DNA of 64,000 bases from Paraflavitalea devenefica (GCF_011759375.1 NZ_JAARML010000001.1:1302001-1366000); one strand, 5' to 3'. Counted from the first letter of the stretch, positions 24,486 to 34,913 are shown. Numbers and translations are program-made. The notes: generated by a model not told the origin, from the sequence alone.

Positions 24486-27158
24486 TTAAAGGCGGTCATC
24501 GGGCACCTGTTCTTCCTCCGGTTTGTGGTTGGTTGCCGCCTTCCGGTCGCACAGGATATGCGCCAGCTTGGCTACCAATGCTGTCCAGCCGGTTTGATGA
24601 CTGGCGCCCAGGCCACTGCCGGAGTCGCCATGAAAATATTCATAAAACAGGATGAGATCTTCATTACCCGGCCGCTCATAGAACCAGCTTTCTTCACCAT
24701 TTGTGGGCCGTTTACCTTTTTCATCTTTATCAAACAACTTGATAAGTCTTAACGTGAGTTCGTCGGCTACCTGCATCAGGTTCATGCGGTTGCCGGAACC
24801 TACCGGGCATTCCACCAGCAGGTCGTCACCATAAAATTCGCCAAAGCGGCGGATGGACTGAATAATGATATAATTAATAGGCATCCACACAGGGCCACGC
24901 CAGTTGGAATTGCCACCAAAGAAGTCAGACGTAGAATCGCCGGGATCATACTGCACCTTATAATCAACACCATTAATGGTAACCTCATAAGGATGCTTTT
25001 CATGGTACTTGGACAAAGCCCTGATACCATAGTCCGACAGGAATTGCGATTCATCCAGCAGGCGCTCCAGCAACTGCACCAGCTTTTCCCGGGGCACCAG
25101 CGATAACAGGATCTCTTCGCCTCCGGCCCGTTCTTCATTGGGCCAGAAACGACCGTTCTTCAGCCGGTAATTCTCAAACCAGGTAATGCGTTTTTTGAAA
25201 TCACTGAGCTTATCGAGTATCTTTTTCTCAATAACCGATACGGCAAACAAAGAGGTTAATCCTACAATGGAATATACCCGCAGGTGCAGCGGGGCCGACC
25301 CGGCTATTGAAAGGGTATCATAAAAGAACTTGTCTTCCGCATTCCACATGCCCTGTTCATTGAGCGCTTCGGCAATCAGCACAAAATGTTCAAAGAACTT
25401 CGTCGCCGTATCTTCAAATGCCTCATCCTTCATGGCTATTTCCAATGCCATGTCCATCATATTCAGCGCATACATCCCCATCCAACTCGTGCCATCGGCC
25501 TGCTCCAGTTGCATCGTACCGGGCAGTACACTGCTGCGGTTGAATACGCCGATATTATCCAGCCCAAGGAAGCCCCCTTCAAACATATTATTGCCATTGG
25601 AGTCTTTCCGGTTGATCCACCAAGTAAAATTGATGATCAGCTTCTGGAAGATCCGTTTGAGGAAGGCGATATCCCCTTTACCGGTGCGGTTCTTTTCTAT
25701 CCGGTATACCTGCAGGGCAGCCCAGGCCTGTACAGGCGGATTTACATCGCCGAAGTTCCATTCATAGGCCGGCAACTGGCCATCGGGTTTCATATACCAT
25801 TCCCGCATAATGAGGATAAGCTGGTGCTTGGCGAAAGTGGGGTCTACCATGGCCAGCGGAATACACTGGAAGGCCAGGTCCCAGGCCGCATACCAGGGGT
25901 ACTCCCATTTGTCGGGCATGGAAATAATATCCTGGTTCTTGAGGTGCTTCCAGTCGGCATTGCGTCCATGCAGCTTGCCGGGATTCACATCCGTAATACC
26001 ATCACTGGTAGTAAGCCAGCGTTCCACGTCATAGTGGTAATACTGCTTGCTCCATAAAATGCCGGAAAGCGCTTGTCGCTGGATCCTTTTCCATTCCGGA
26101 TCGGTGGTAGCTCCTAATACGGCATCATAAAAAGAATCGGCTTCCTCTTTGCGGGCATTGAAAATGCTGGTGAACCCGGTAGCAAAGGGATTATCAAAAA
26201 TCTTATTGCTCAGGCGCAGGTAAGTGGTCTTGGTAGCGCCCGCCCCGATATGGTACTTATACACCGGCGAAAACTTGGTCCCGGTCCGCTTTTGCTGCAG
26301 CGCCGCCAGGTTTTCCCCTTTTAAAATGGCACGGTGAAAAGCATCCTTGGTAAAAGGTGATGTATTGGGTTGGCCGCTTACAATTTCAAGGTTCGTCTCA
26401 TTTTCTGTCATGAGGCTATCGGCTGCCGGCATATAATAGAGATAATAAGCCCCCAGGCGGCCATGAGTCGCTTTCACAGAAGTTTTATCTCGCCGGGTTA
26501 TATGTGGCTTTTTCTCCGATTCGTCATACGACCAGCGGTTATAAAACCAGAGCACGGGCGCCAGGGTAATATCGGCCGCTTTGCTATACCGGTTGGTGAT
26601 ATCAATCTTTATGAAAATATCTTTGGCATTTTCCTTGGCATAGGTAACCAGCACATCAAAGTACTGATCATCGTTAAAGACACTCGTATCCAGTATTTCA
26701 TATTCAGGTTCCTGGCGGGAACGGTTGCGGCTTTCTTCGCGTAATTGATCATAAGGAAAGGCCTGCTGCGGGTATTTATACAAATACTGCATATAATAAT
26801 GGGTGGGCAGGTTATCCAGGTGATAATAAAGCTCTTTTACGTCTTCGCCATGATTGCCTTCATAATTGCCCAGTCCAAACAGGCGTTCTTTGAGTATCTT
26901 ATCCTTGCCATTCCAGAGTGAAAGGGAAAAACAAAGGTTTTGGAAAAAGTCGGAGATGCCCGCCAGGCCATCTTCTCCCCAGCGGTAGGCACGGCAATGG
27001 GCGTGATCAAAAGGAAAATAATTCCAGGCATCACTATTCATGCTATAGTCTTCCCGCACAGTGCCCCACTGACGCTCACTGAGGTAGGGGCCCCATTGCT
27101 CCAGGGGTATTTTTTTGGCTGCATTGACGGTTAGTCGCTGATGTTCCGCAGTAGTCAT
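24486..27158 (-). CDS. MGH1-like / GH63 glucosidase
   Basis: A large (890-residue) protein of the mannosylglycerate hydrolase / GH63 (alpha,alpha)6-barrel group that removes glucosyl residues from small glycosides or oligosaccharides. Typical segments are [11 protein letters not shown] near the start, [15 protein letters not shown] (with the likely catalytic Asp), [21 protein letters not shown], and near the end [18 protein letters not shown]. No signal peptide is seen, so it is probably cytoplasmic. I use ATG 27158, seven codons inside the longest frame, since the earlier start is TTG. It heads the run with the amidase and nagA. Confidence 0.9.
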   Translation of the reverse strand: MTTAEHQRLTVNAAKKIPLEQWGPYLSERQWGTVREDYSMNSDAWNYFPFDHAHCRAYRWGEDGLAGISDFFQNLCFSLSLWNGKDKILKERLFGLGNYEGNHGEDVKELYYHLDNLPTHYYMQYLYKYPQQAFPYDQLREESRNRSRQEPEYEILDTSVFNDDQYFDVLVTYAKENAKDIFIKIDITNRYSKAADITLAPVLWFYNRWSYDESEKKPHITRRDKTSVKATHGRLGAYYLYYMPAADSLMTENETNLEIVSGQPNTSPFTKDAFHRAILKGENLAALQQKRTGTKFSPVYKYHIGAGATKTTYLRLSNKIFDNPFATGFTSIFNARKEEADSFYDAVLGATTDPEWKRIQRQALSGILWSKQYYHYDVERWLTTSDGITDVNPGKLHGRNADWKHLKNQDIISMPDKWEYPWYAAWDLAFQCIPLAMVDPTFAKHQLILIMREWYMKPDGQLPAYEWNFGDVNPPVQAWAALQVYRIEKNRTGKGDIAFLKRIFQKLIINFTWWINRKDSNGNNMFEGGFLGLDNIGVFNRSSVLPGTMQLEQADGTSWMGMYALNMMDMALEIAMKDEAFEDTATKFFEHFVLIAEALNEQGMWNAEDKFFYDTLSIAGSAPLHLRVYSIVGLTSLFAVSVIEKKILDKLSDFKKRITWFENYRLKNGRFWPNEERAGGEEILLSLVPREKLVQLLERLLDESQFLSDYGIRALSKYHEKHPYEVTINGVDYKVQYDPGDSTSDFFGGNSNWRGPVWMPINYIIIQSIRRFGEFYGDDLLVECPVGSGNRMNLMQVADELTLRLIKLFDKDEKGKRPTNGEESWFYERPGNEDLILFYEYFHGDSGSGLGASHQTGWTALVAKLAHILCDRKAATNHKPEEEQVPDDRL

Positions 27159-27277
27159 AATGCTGTTTTCGTTCCACAAATCAACTATGAAAATAAAGCA
27201 AGCAACCGGTATGGCAAATATTCCTAATGGGGAATAAGGTCTTTATAACAGTGAATTTACAGCTTTGGACAGGGATA

Positions 27278-27310
27278 AAAAACAAAAAAGCCTTTCCGGC
27301 TTGCGGAAAG
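27278..27310 (-). terminator. Second of two tandem minus-strand terminators
   Basis: Read leftward, CTTTCCG and CGGAAAG (27292-27310) form a 7-bp stem with a 5-base loop, followed by a T-rich tract (complement of 27278-27290). It lies upstream of the GH63-like gene, so it ends a transcript that comes from the right. Confidence 0.75.
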
Positions 27311-27315
27311 ACCCT

Positions 27316-27353
27316 AAAAAAATAAGGTGCCGGCCACCCTCTACCGACACCTT
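27316..27353 (-). terminator. First of two tandem minus-strand terminators
   Basis: Read leftward, a 10-bp stem (27344-27353 with 27324-27333, one mismatch) around a 10-base loop is followed by ATTTTTTT. No protein gene on this strand ends here. Confidence 0.75.
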
Positions 27354-27500
27354 AACAGACGCACAAATTCCAACTCACACCTTGCTTGCCTGTGTTATAG
27401 CTTCTTTTTATAGAATAAGTTCAATGGTCAATCTTTTCTAAAAGCAATCACCAACCAGATCCTTCACCCATTGACTGCCGGTGATTGCTTCCGTTCGTTT
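27316..27500 (-). ncRNA. Candidate structured non-coding RNA
   Basis: The 690-bp gap between the GH63-like gene and the sensor kinase has no credible protein gene, yet two tandem terminators point leftward. Just upstream of them on the minus strand is an 11-bp inverted repeat (GGTGATTGCTT at 27480-27490 pairing with AAGCAATCACC at 27442-27452). The simplest reading is a minus-strand small RNA or a short leader-like transcript ending at about 27315. The 5' end is unknown and I cannot match it to RNase P, SRP, tmRNA or 6S RNA signatures. The rest of the gap to 27820 shows nothing else I can name. Confidence 0.4.
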
Positions 27501-27821
27501 TCATGGTCGTCATTAATACATCGTTCTGATCCTGATTGTCCTTTCGTATACTTTGTTTTCGTGACTATCTTTTTCCCTTATCATCGCTTCAGGCGCGATG
27601 ACAATGCAAATGTGCAATATGTAAGGTCGCATAACAATAGCATGAAGATGTGAGAATAGATACAAACACCTGTTCGCTTTTTAACTATTCTTAACGTGGC
27701 AGTCATTTTAAGTGTCTTTTCTTCCATTTATCCCCTGTTTCAGTAGAGTAATACCACTAAGTGGTATCACATATCTGTGTGGTTTTACCCAAAAGATTTC
27801 CAAAAAGAAAAAAGGGATAGC

Positions 27822-27829
27822 TACTTTTG
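27822..27829 (+). promoter_or_regulatory. Promoter -7 element ahead of the propeller sensor kinase
   Basis: TACTTTTG matches TAnnTTTG exactly. It lies downstream of the longest possible GTG start (27712) and 20 bp before TTG 27850, which argues for the shorter protein. No TTG is seen at the -33 position. Confidence 0.5.
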
Positions 27830-27849
27830 ATAATACATATACCCACCCC

Positions 27850-30800
27850 TTGTTCAGGTTAACCCTCTATAGTATCCTGCTTGTTGGCCTGCCATCGTCA
27901 TTGTTGGCCCAACACCGCAAACACGTCTTCAACAGACTGTCCGCAAAAGATGGTCTTGCCTCCAATCATGTGCATAGTATACTGCAGGACCAGAAAGGGT
28001 TCATCTGGCTGGCCACCGCCAATGGCCTCCAACGTTATGATGGCCGAAAGATCGTCATGTTCCGCCCGCCGGCAGGTGATAAAAATTACCTGCCCGGTGT
28101 ACCCATCAAACAGATAGCCCAGGACATCCATCACAACTTCTGGGTAAGAATGGAGCAGGAGGCTGGCATCTTCGATCCGGTAACCTTCCGGTATAAGAAA
28201 GCCATCATTAAAACGGAGGGCGAGGTACCACCACGGGCTGAATATTTTCTGTGGCTGGACAGTAAGGGAAATATCTTCCTGATCATTACCCGCTATGGCG
28301 TGCTGGCCTATGACCGGAAGACCAATACCTTCAGCAAAGATGAAAACCGCTTCCGTGTGCCCAAAGGCTGGCATGCAAGCCACATCGCGGAAGATCCGGA
28401 AACCGGCAGCTATTGGATAGGGGCCGATTCCGGCCTGGCCCTGTACAATCCACGCACCCAATCACTCAGCCATTATGCCCACAATACAGAACGCAGGCCT
28501 ATCCTGGATAATCCCTTATTCAGGGAACCGGTAACAGCATTATTCTTAGATAGGCAATCCCGCCTTTGGATCACCGCCTGGGATGCACCCAAAGAGCCGG
28601 AGAAATTCTATTGCTATGACCTGGCCGGCAACAAATTGACAAAAGACACAGCAGGGTTGCGGGTCCGCACTTCCATTTACAAGGAGTTGGTAGGTTATTC
28701 CCAGCAATCACATGGTAGTATCTGGGCCTATGGTAAAATGATGCTGTTGGAGTTTGATACCCTCACTCATGAATTTGAATACATACGAAATGAATCGGCA
28801 GATGACTATGATATCAAATACGACGAAGTGTATTGTATGTATGAGGACCGGGAACAGAATACCTGGATAGGTACCGATGAAGGCGTCTATGTTTTTAATC
28901 CTTCCCGGCAGGTATTCAATACCATTGCCATGCAGGGGCCGCCACCGGATAACAGGAAAATAGACATGCAGGTAAATGCTGTTTTACAAAGGAACAACAA
29001 AGACCTGCTGGTGGGCACCTGGGGCATGGGTACACTTTCGTTCGATACCAACTTTCTGGCTTATAAGAACACGATACTGAAAGGCATGCCGTCCGGCGAA
29101 AGTGGGTATACCATGCAATGGGACCTGCATGAAGAAAAAAGAACAGGCAGGATCTGGGTAGGCTGCCAGGACGGCCGTCTCATTGTACACGACCCTGCCA
29201 CCGGGAAATCTGTTTTTCATAAACTCCCCCTTACAGAACAACGCACCATCAGGCAGATCACAGAAGACAAAGCAGGCAATATCTGGCTGGCTACCCAATA
29301 CGGACATATCATCAAATGGGACCCTGCAGCAGGATATGGCAAGGATTTCATGCAGGGATTCAGCCTGGTGCAAAACGTCCATACCATTGTTTACAAAATG
29401 ATCACCGATAGTACGGATCACTTGTGGTTATGCACCCATAGGAAAGGAGTGTACAGGATCAATCCCGCTACCGGTAAAATAGCCAATCATTATAACACAA
29501 AGGGAGGCGCCGGCAAATCGCTGTATACCGATATGGCCGGTGATATTTTACAATATAACGACAGCCTGTATTTCATCAGTTCCGGCGCGCTTAACCTGCT
29601 CAACAAAAACACCGGGGCCATCCAACTCATCACCACCGATGATGGCCTGCCTTCCATGAGTGTGAAGAGTATGGAGAAAGATGAGGAGGGCAATTTGTGG
29701 CTGGGCCTTGCCGACGGGGTCTGCCGGTATAACTACAAGCGAAAAGTGTTTACCCTCTTTACCCAAAAAGATGGTATCATATACAGCAACTTTGAATACA
29801 ATGCCAGCACCCGGCTGCACGATGGCAGGCTGTTTTTTGGCAACCCGCACAATTTTGTATTCTTTCAACCCAGGATAGCCTATAACGCTTCGCAACCGCT
29901 GGATGTTACCATCACGGACTTCAAATTATTCAATAGCTACCTGCCGCCAGACTCTATTATGAAACTGGAGCGGGTAGAGCTGGCGTACACGCAAAACTCC
30001 ATTACTATTGAGTTTGCCGCACTGAGCTTTTTACAACGGGATAAAATTGTGTATTTCTATCAACTGGAAGGCATCAACAAAGAATGGGTCCGCCCGGATA
30101 AAGGCCTGTTTGCCAATTACACTTCCCTGCCGCCGGGGCATTATACCTTCAAAGTGATGTGTGAAAATGCCAATGGTGTGGAATCCAAAAACATTACCAC
30201 CCTCAAAATATACATTCATCCTCCATTCTGGAGAACCTGGTGGTTCCTGTCGCTGGTAGGCATCGCAGTGGCCGGCCTCATTTATTTCATCCACCGCCTG
30301 CGGGTAAACCGGTTGCTGGGCATGGAAAAAGTGCGCACCCGTATCGCCCGCGACCTGCACGATGATATGGGCTCTACCCTGAGCACCATCAACATCCTGA
30401 GTGAGATGGCCAAAATGAAAGTGCAAAAAGATGCAGACAAGACCAGCGAATACCTCAATAAGATCAGCGACAACAGCAGCCGGATGATGGAAGCGATGGA
30501 CGATATTGTATGGAGCATCAATCCCATGAACGACAGCATGCAACGCATCACGGCACGCATGCGGGAATTTGCCACCGGGGTGCTGGAAGCCAGGAATATT
30601 GACTTCACCTTCCGGGTAGATGAAGAAGTGCAGGACCTGAAGCTGGACATGGAAGCGCGGCGCGACTTTTTCCTCCTCTTCAAGGAAGCAGTGAATAACC
30701 TGGCCAAGTATTCCCAATGCAGGCATGCGATCATTGACATTTCCATTCAAAAGGAACGGTTGATCATGAAGATCATGGATGATGGGATCGGGTTCGATGT

Positions 30801-30930
30801 ACAACAGGCCGATAGCGGCAATGGCCTGTTCAATATGAAAAAAAGGGCGCAGTCGCTCAACGGCCAACTGACCATGGAGTCCGCCCCGGGCCGGGGGACC
30901 AAAGTTTTGCTGGACGTACCCCTGACATAA
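27850..30930 (+). CDS. Two-component sensor kinase with periplasmic beta-propeller and Y_Y_Y domain
   Basis: The protein begins with a signal peptide (FRLTLYSILLVGLPSSLLAQ) if TTG 27850 is used; no ATG occurs in this part of the frame. About 700 residues of two-component propeller repeats follow (DGLASNHVHSILQDQKGFIW, then repeated GFIWLAT/GNIWLAT-like blades). A Y_Y_Y domain, one membrane helix (WWFLSLVGIAVAGLIYFI), a HisKA_3 dimerisation domain with the phosphoacceptor His in ARDLHDDMGS, and a HATPase domain (EAVNNLAKYS, DDGIGFD, GNGLFNMKKRA) complete it. There is no fused receiver. The cognate NarL-type regulator gene lies 60 bp downstream. Such systems often sense oligosaccharides or envelope signals. 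Confidence 0.92.
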   Translation: MFRLTLYSILLVGLPSSLLAQHRKHVFNRLSAKDGLASNHVHSILQDQKGFIWLATANGLQRYDGRKIVMFRPPAGDKNYLPGVPIKQIAQDIHHNFWVRMEQEAGIFDPVTFRYKKAIIKTEGEVPPRAEYFLWLDSKGNIFLIITRYGVLAYDRKTNTFSKDENRFRVPKGWHASHIAEDPETGSYWIGADSGLALYNPRTQSLSHYAHNTERRPILDNPLFREPVTALFLDRQSRLWITAWDAPKEPEKFYCYDLAGNKLTKDTAGLRVRTSIYKELVGYSQQSHGSIWAYGKMMLLEFDTLTHEFEYIRNESADDYDIKYDEVYCMYEDREQNTWIGTDEGVYVFNPSRQVFNTIAMQGPPPDNRKIDMQVNAVLQRNNKDLLVGTWGMGTLSFDTNFLAYKNTILKGMPSGESGYTMQWDLHEEKRTGRIWVGCQDGRLIVHDPATGKSVFHKLPLTEQRTIRQITEDKAGNIWLATQYGHIIKWDPAAGYGKDFMQGFSLVQNVHTIVYKMITDSTDHLWLCTHRKGVYRINPATGKIANHYNTKGGAGKSLYTDMAGDILQYNDSLYFISSGALNLLNKNTGAIQLITTDDGLPSMSVKSMEKDEEGNLWLGLADGVCRYNYKRKVFTLFTQKDGIIYSNFEYNASTRLHDGRLFFGNPHNFVFFQPRIAYNASQPLDVTITDFKLFNSYLPPDSIMKLERVELAYTQNSITIEFAALSFLQRDKIVYFYQLEGINKEWVRPDKGLFANYTSLPPGHYTFKVMCENANGVESKNITTLKIYIHPPFWRTWWFLSLVGIAVAGLIYFIHRLRVNRLLGMEKVRTRIARDLHDDMGSTLSTINILSEMAKMKVQKDADKTSEYLNKISDNSSRMMEAMDDIVWSINPMNDSMQRITARMREFATGVLEARNIDFTFRVDEEVQDLKLDMEARRDFFLLFKEAVNNLAKYSQCRHAIIDISIQKERLIMKIMDDGIGFDVQQADSGNGLFNMKKRAQSLNGQLTMESAPGRGTKVLLDVPLT

Positions 30931-30938
30931 TTATGTGA

Positions 30939-30969
30939 TTGCCACCCGGCGAATTAATACATAGCTTTG
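30939..30969 (+). promoter_or_regulatory. Promoter of the response regulator gene
   Basis: TTG (30939-30941), 20-bp spacer, TAGCTTTG (30962-30969), an exact Bacteroidota pattern 21 bp before ATG 30991. The regulator can therefore be made independently of the upstream kinase gene. Confidence 0.7.
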
Positions 30970-30990
30970 CCACTATAATACCCCCCTGAA

Positions 30991-31623
30991 ATGATCAATG
31001 TCATATTATATGAGGACAATCCCCAGTTAAGAGAAGGACTGTCCATGTTGCTGAATGGTTCTGAAGGATTTGAGGTCATCGGCGCTTTCAGGAACTGCAA
31101 TAATGTGGTAAGTGAAGTAGAAGCACTGAAACCCGATGTGATCCTGATGGACATTGACATGCCAGGCACCAATGGCATTGAAGGACTAAAGCTCATACGC
31201 CAGGGAAATACGGAAGTGAAGATCCTCATGCTCACCGTATTTGACGATAACAAAAATGTTTTTGAAGCCATCAGGAACGGGGCCAACGGTTACCTCCTCA
31301 AAAAAACACCGCCCGCCAAATTACTGGAATACATACAGGAAGCCCATACAGGCGGCGCGCCCATGAGCTCTTCCATCGCCACCCAGGTGTTGAAAATGTT
31401 TTCCCAGGTGCACAGCGATGCGAACAGCGATTACCATCTTTCCGATCGCGAAAAACAGGTATTGCAATGGCTGGTCAATGGCTACAGCTATAAAATGATC
31501 GCTTCCGAAATGTTTATTTCCATTGATACTGTACGCTCACACATTAAAAAGATCTACGAAAAGCTACACGTAAACTCCAAGAGCGAAGCCGTGGCCAAAG
31601 CTTTTAAGGACAAGATCATTTAA
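30991..31623 (+). CDS. NarL/FixJ-type response regulator
   Basis: The receiver domain (residues 1-120) has EDN acidic residues near position 8-10, the phosphoacceptor Asp54 in LMDIDMPG, and the conserved Lys in YLLKKTPP. A LuxR-type helix-turn-helix (about residues 145-205: LSDREKQVLQWLVNGYSYKMIA, then IDTVRSHIKKIYEKL) binds DNA. It is the expected partner of the HisKA_3 kinase directly upstream. A promoter of its own lies in the short gap. Targets are unknown. Confidence 0.95.
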   Translation: MINVILYEDNPQLREGLSMLLNGSEGFEVIGAFRNCNNVVSEVEALKPDVILMDIDMPGTNGIEGLKLIRQGNTEVKILMLTVFDDNKNVFEAIRNGANGYLLKKTPPAKLLEYIQEAHTGGAPMSSSIATQVLKMFSQVHSDANSDYHLSDREKQVLQWLVNGYSYKMIASEMFISIDTVRSHIKKIYEKLHVNSKSEAVAKAFKDKII

Positions 31624-31784
31624 CTTCACTTATACCTTACTGTTAATAGCTTAAATCATCCGCTCCCGGTGCTGGTATTACAGGCTAATACCTAACTGCT
31701 AAAAGCTAACTCCTGCAACCCGCATGTGATCTCCATGCTACATACTCCCCGGTTTCGGTGATCCCATTTCACATCTTTATGCTA

Positions 31785-31815
31785 TTGTGAAGGCCTGTTT
31801 CACAGCGTAGTTTTG
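31785..31815 (+). promoter_or_regulatory. Promoter of the 48-residue small protein gene
   Basis: TTG (31785-31787), 20-bp spacer, TAGTTTTG (31808-31815). The exact consensus spacing and the downstream small open frame plus terminator make this a complete transcription unit. Confidence 0.7.
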
Positions 31816-31841
31816 TTCTACAATTTAAAAACAACCTAACC

Positions 31842-31988
31842 ATGAAAAAAGGAATGCAGGCAGTGGCGATGGCAGCTTTTCTCGGTTGCTTTGCCATACT
31901 GGTGATAGCAGCAAGCGGGAAGACAAGGCCACACGAAAGTTGCGGAAAGGAATGGAAAAAATTATCTACTATTTCATACAAACAGTAA
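31842..31988 (+). CDS. Small single-pass membrane or exported protein (48 residues)
   Basis: A short open frame beginning with ATG 31842 encodes 48 residues: a basic start (MKKG), a hydrophobic helix (AAFLGCFAILVIAAS), then a charged tail with ESCGKEWKK. It is likely a small inner-membrane protein or a secreted microprotein. No family is recognised. Evidence that it is real is contextual: a consensus promoter ends 26 bp upstream, the AAAACAACCTAACC leader is typical for this group, and a terminator hairpin follows at 32021-32041. Confidence 0.6.
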   Translation: MKKGMQAVAMAAFLGCFAILVIAASGKTRPHESCGKEWKKLSTISYKQ

Positions 31989-32020
31989 TCAGGCAGTTTT
32001 CTCAAGGGTGGTTTACGAAT

Positions 32021-32049
32021 TCCCGTCTCACAAGGACGGGATTTTCTTT
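32021..32049 (+). terminator. Terminator of the small protein gene
   Basis: TCCCGTC (32021-32027) and GACGGGA (32035-32041) form a 7-bp stem with a 7-base loop followed by TTTTCTTT. It overlaps the stop of the converging chromate transporter gene. Confidence 0.8.
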
Positions 32050-33319
32050 ATACCCACAGGCCGGCCAGCCAGCCCAGCAGCAGGCAAATGAATACGATAA
32101 CAGGAGAGGGTAGTTTGGAAAATGCCAACAACAGCCAGGTGCCGATGATCACACCGATATTCAGGATATCCACCGTTTTAAATTCCGTGATGGAAATATC
32201 TTTCATCATATACAGGGTGGAGGCCACCATAATACCCACCACCACCGCGTTAATCCCCTCCAGTGCCCGGAACACCACGGCATACCGTTGCAGGTTATGC
32301 CATATCGGGAAAAAGAACAAGACCAGCAGGGCACTTGGCAGGAAGATGGCGATAGAGGCGATCACACAACCCAGCACTTGCCAGGCAGGACCTTTATCTT
32401 TCATGGCCATACCACCCATAAAAGAGGAAATGGAAAATACAGGTCCGGGTATAGCACGCACAATACCCGCGCCGGTATAAAAATCATCCCGCTCAATACT
32501 AATTACATTTTCTTTCTTATACAGGTTCTTACGGATAACCTGTTCCGACTTCGGCCTTTCCACATATTGCTCATACATCATGGGAATTAAAACCTGTCCA
32601 CCCCCGAATACGAGGCTGCCGAAACGATAGGTATTTTCAAACAGGTTCAACGGACGGCGGTTGGGCCAGTCCTGGGTCCGCGCCAACTCACTCACCACAC
32701 CGGCTGTAATGAACAGAATAGCAAAAAGCCAGATATTACCCCACTTGATCTTTTTAGGGGGTATGCCTTTTTGCGGAATCCGTTTATCACTCAGGTTGGT
32801 AACAAATCCGCCGACTACTATAAGAAGGGGGAAGACCCACGGACTTTTAAACATGAAAAAAGTGATGATGGCGCTTACCGCCAGTATCACACTGGTGATC
32901 GTATTATGAATGGCCAGTTTGAACGACTTCATGGCGGCAAAGGCCAGGAACCCCACTGCCATTGGTTGAATGAACTTGAATATATCCCCGTTGTGTGAAC
33001 GGCTATCAAAATATTGCAGCGCAAAAGAAAAAGCGCCCATCAGAAAACAGGCCGGAAAGATCCAGATCAGCAAAGTCAGCACCGCCAGCGGGATACCGCC
33101 TCTTTTATAGCCAATGAGGGTGAGCACCTGCGTGGAAGAAGCGCCGGGCAATAACTGGCAAAAGGAAGTATAGTCCAGTACTTCCTTCTCGGTAACATCA
33201 CGCCGCTGGTGCACAAAAGTTTTCATCACCATACCAAAATGGCCCTGCGGACCACCAAATGCAGTGATGCTATGCAGAAAAACAGCCCGTAAAAAGGGAA
33301 TATGTCGTAACAGTACCAT
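32048..33319 (-). CDS. chrA: Chromate transporter (CHR family, ChrA-like)
   Basis: A 423-residue polytopic inner-membrane protein with two homologous CHR domains. The signature [12 protein letters not shown] near residue 20 and [12 protein letters not shown] mark the first domain; the second shows [16 protein letters not shown] and [18 protein letters not shown]. The family exports chromate, probably coupled to the ion gradient, although the natural substrate in many bacteria is not known. It stands alone on the minus strand, with no resistance genes or regulator nearby. Confidence 0.92.
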   Translation of the reverse strand: MVLLRHIPFLRAVFLHSITAFGGPQGHFGMVMKTFVHQRRDVTEKEVLDYTSFCQLLPGASSTQVLTLIGYKRGGIPLAVLTLLIWIFPACFLMGAFSFALQYFDSRSHNGDIFKFIQPMAVGFLAFAAMKSFKLAIHNTITSVILAVSAIITFFMFKSPWVFPLLIVVGGFVTNLSDKRIPQKGIPPKKIKWGNIWLFAILFITAGVVSELARTQDWPNRRPLNLFENTYRFGSLVFGGGQVLIPMMYEQYVERPKSEQVIRKNLYKKENVISIERDDFYTGAGIVRAIPGPVFSISSFMGGMAMKDKGPAWQVLGCVIASIAIFLPSALLVLFFFPIWHNLQRYAVVFRALEGINAVVVGIMVASTLYMMKDISITEFKTVDILNIGVIIGTWLLLAFSKLPSPVIVFICLLLGWLAGLWV

Positions 33320-33367
33320 GCGGCGGACAGCGAAGCACGAAAGGTACTAAACTTATACAAGCCGTTA

Positions 33368-34273
33368 CTACTCGGCTTTCCACTTTGAGCGGGGCTCAAA
33401 ATAATGCCAGAGTAAGGCGGATAGCTTACGGCACAGTACCCAGCCTTCATTGGAAGGGTTCCAGCTTTGGTCTTCCAGTTTTTTGGTACTGATCGTATAG
33501 ACATAAGGACCATGGGGAGCCATCACCAGCAGGGTTTCATTGCGCGATTGGTTCACTTCACCGGTTTTGGAGGCTACAAATACATAGGGTGGTACCTGCG
33601 AAATCCCATTCACATCATGATAATTCCTGCCCAGTACGCGCAGCATACGCTCACTCGCTTTTTTACTGATCACTTCACCCCGGTAGATCTTTTCCATAAG
33701 TGTCGTCATCTCGCGGGGAGTCGTTTGTCCCCAGCCATATTGTTTCCTGTTTTCTTCCCGTCCCGGCGTTCTGGAGTTTACCCGGGTAAACTGCAATCCC
33801 AATGAATCCAGCAGCTCATTGATCCGGGCGCCGGTACCAGCCAGGCTCTGCAACCAAAGGCTCGCCGTATTGTCACTCATTGTAAGCATCAGCATCATCA
33901 CCTTGCTCAGTTCTATCTTCTCACCGCTTTTAAAAGAGCCCAATATATCTTCGCCGGCATAAAGTAAGGAGTCCTTATATTCAAGGGGCTGGTTATAGGG
34001 TAGTTCGCCTTTTTCAATTTTATCCATCACGCCTACCAGGATAGGCACCTTTACCATACTGGCGGTAGGGAACAAACTATCTGCCTGGAATTCGGCTACC
34101 TTACCTGTGCGCAGATTTTTCACATATACACCCACAACACCCCGTACGCCCTGGGCTTGTATCAACGCCGTTATTTTTTCTTGCAATTTCCGGTCGGTGC
34201 GTATTTGTGCAGCCAGGTTACTGTATAGCGTCAGTAAAAAAAGGGCAATGGTTAAACTCCTGCAGGAAAACAT
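33368..34273 (-). CDS. Class A beta-lactamase-like serine hydrolase
   Basis: The 301-residue precursor has a signal peptide (SLTIALFLLTLYSNLAAQ) for the periplasm. The active-site motifs of class A beta-lactamases are present: SMVK (72-75), SDN (133-135) and KTG (236-238), with a possible general base in GREEN (about 171-175). It could be a true beta-lactamase or a related wall/ester hydrolase; the sequence between the motifs is divergent. ATG 34273 is chosen because longer starts would overlap nadD and add no signal-like sequence. Confidence 0.85.
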   Translation of the reverse strand: MFSCRSLTIALFLLTLYSNLAAQIRTDRKLQEKITALIQAQGVRGVVGVYVKNLRTGKVAEFQADSLFPTASMVKVPILVGVMDKIEKGELPYNQPLEYKDSLLYAGEDILGSFKSGEKIELSKVMMLMLTMSDNTASLWLQSLAGTGARINELLDSLGLQFTRVNSRTPGREENRKQYGWGQTTPREMTTLMEKIYRGEVISKKASERMLRVLGRNYHDVNGISQVPPYVFVASKTGEVNQSRNETLLVMAPHGPYVYTISTKKLEDQSWNPSNEGWVLCRKLSALLWHYFEPRSKWKAE

Positions 34274-34337
34274 AGTGAACAGCTTGTTTTGATTCAGTTC
34301 ACTAAATATAAGGTGGTAAACAGGAAAAATAGCGCCT

Positions 34338-34913
34338 CTATGCCTTATAATATCCATTGCGCTCTATTTCCTCCGCCACCTTATCGGGCACCAGGTAGCG
34401 GATAGACTTTCCTTCTTTAATGGTATTCCTGATGTGCGTAGCAGATATTTCCAGCAGGGGGGCTTTCAATATTTCCACCTGGGCGCCATCGTAAGTGGTG
34501 GTGATCTCATGCCCGGGACGCTTGTATACATAAACCGGGTAGTGTGTTAATATATGCTGGTAATTCTTCCAGCGGGGCAGGTTCTCAAAACTATCACTAC
34601 CCATGATCACAGCAAAGGAGTGCTGCGGGTATTTCTCGCCCAGGTAAGTAAGTGTGTCAACAGTATAGGAAGGCCGGGGCAGGCGGAACTCAATATCAGT
34701 AACTTTTAAATGATGGGAATGCTCTATGGATAACTGTATCAAATACAGGCGGTGGAACTCATTCAATAATCCATTGGAAGGCTTCAACGGGTTTTGCGGC
34801 GACACCACAAACCACAATTGGTCAAGGTCAGTGTTTTGCACCATGTGTTGGGCAATAATAAGATGACCATGATGGATGGGATTAAATGAACCGAAATACA
34901 GCCCGACTTTCAT
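34338..34913 (-). CDS. nadD: Nicotinate-nucleotide adenylyltransferase
   Basis: NadD converts nicotinate mononucleotide to deamido-NAD in the de novo and Preiss-Handler routes. The 191-residue protein shows GLYFGSFNPIHHGHL with HHGH at 14-17, the central PSYTVDTLTYL and IMGSDSFENLPRW segments, and ISATHIRNTI near the end. It is the third pyridine-nucleotide adenylyltransferase in the window beside the nadM fusion and NadR, serving the acid rather than the amide branch. The feoA gene lies upstream on the same strand. Confidence 0.95.
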   Translation of the reverse strand: MKVGLYFGSFNPIHHGHLIIAQHMVQNTDLDQLWFVVSPQNPLKPSNGLLNEFHRLYLIQLSIEHSHHLKVTDIEFRLPRPSYTVDTLTYLGEKYPQHSFAVIMGSDSFENLPRWKNYQHILTHYPVYVYKRPGHEITTTYDGAQVEILKAPLLEISATHIRNTIKEGKSIRYLVPDKVAEEIERNGYYKA

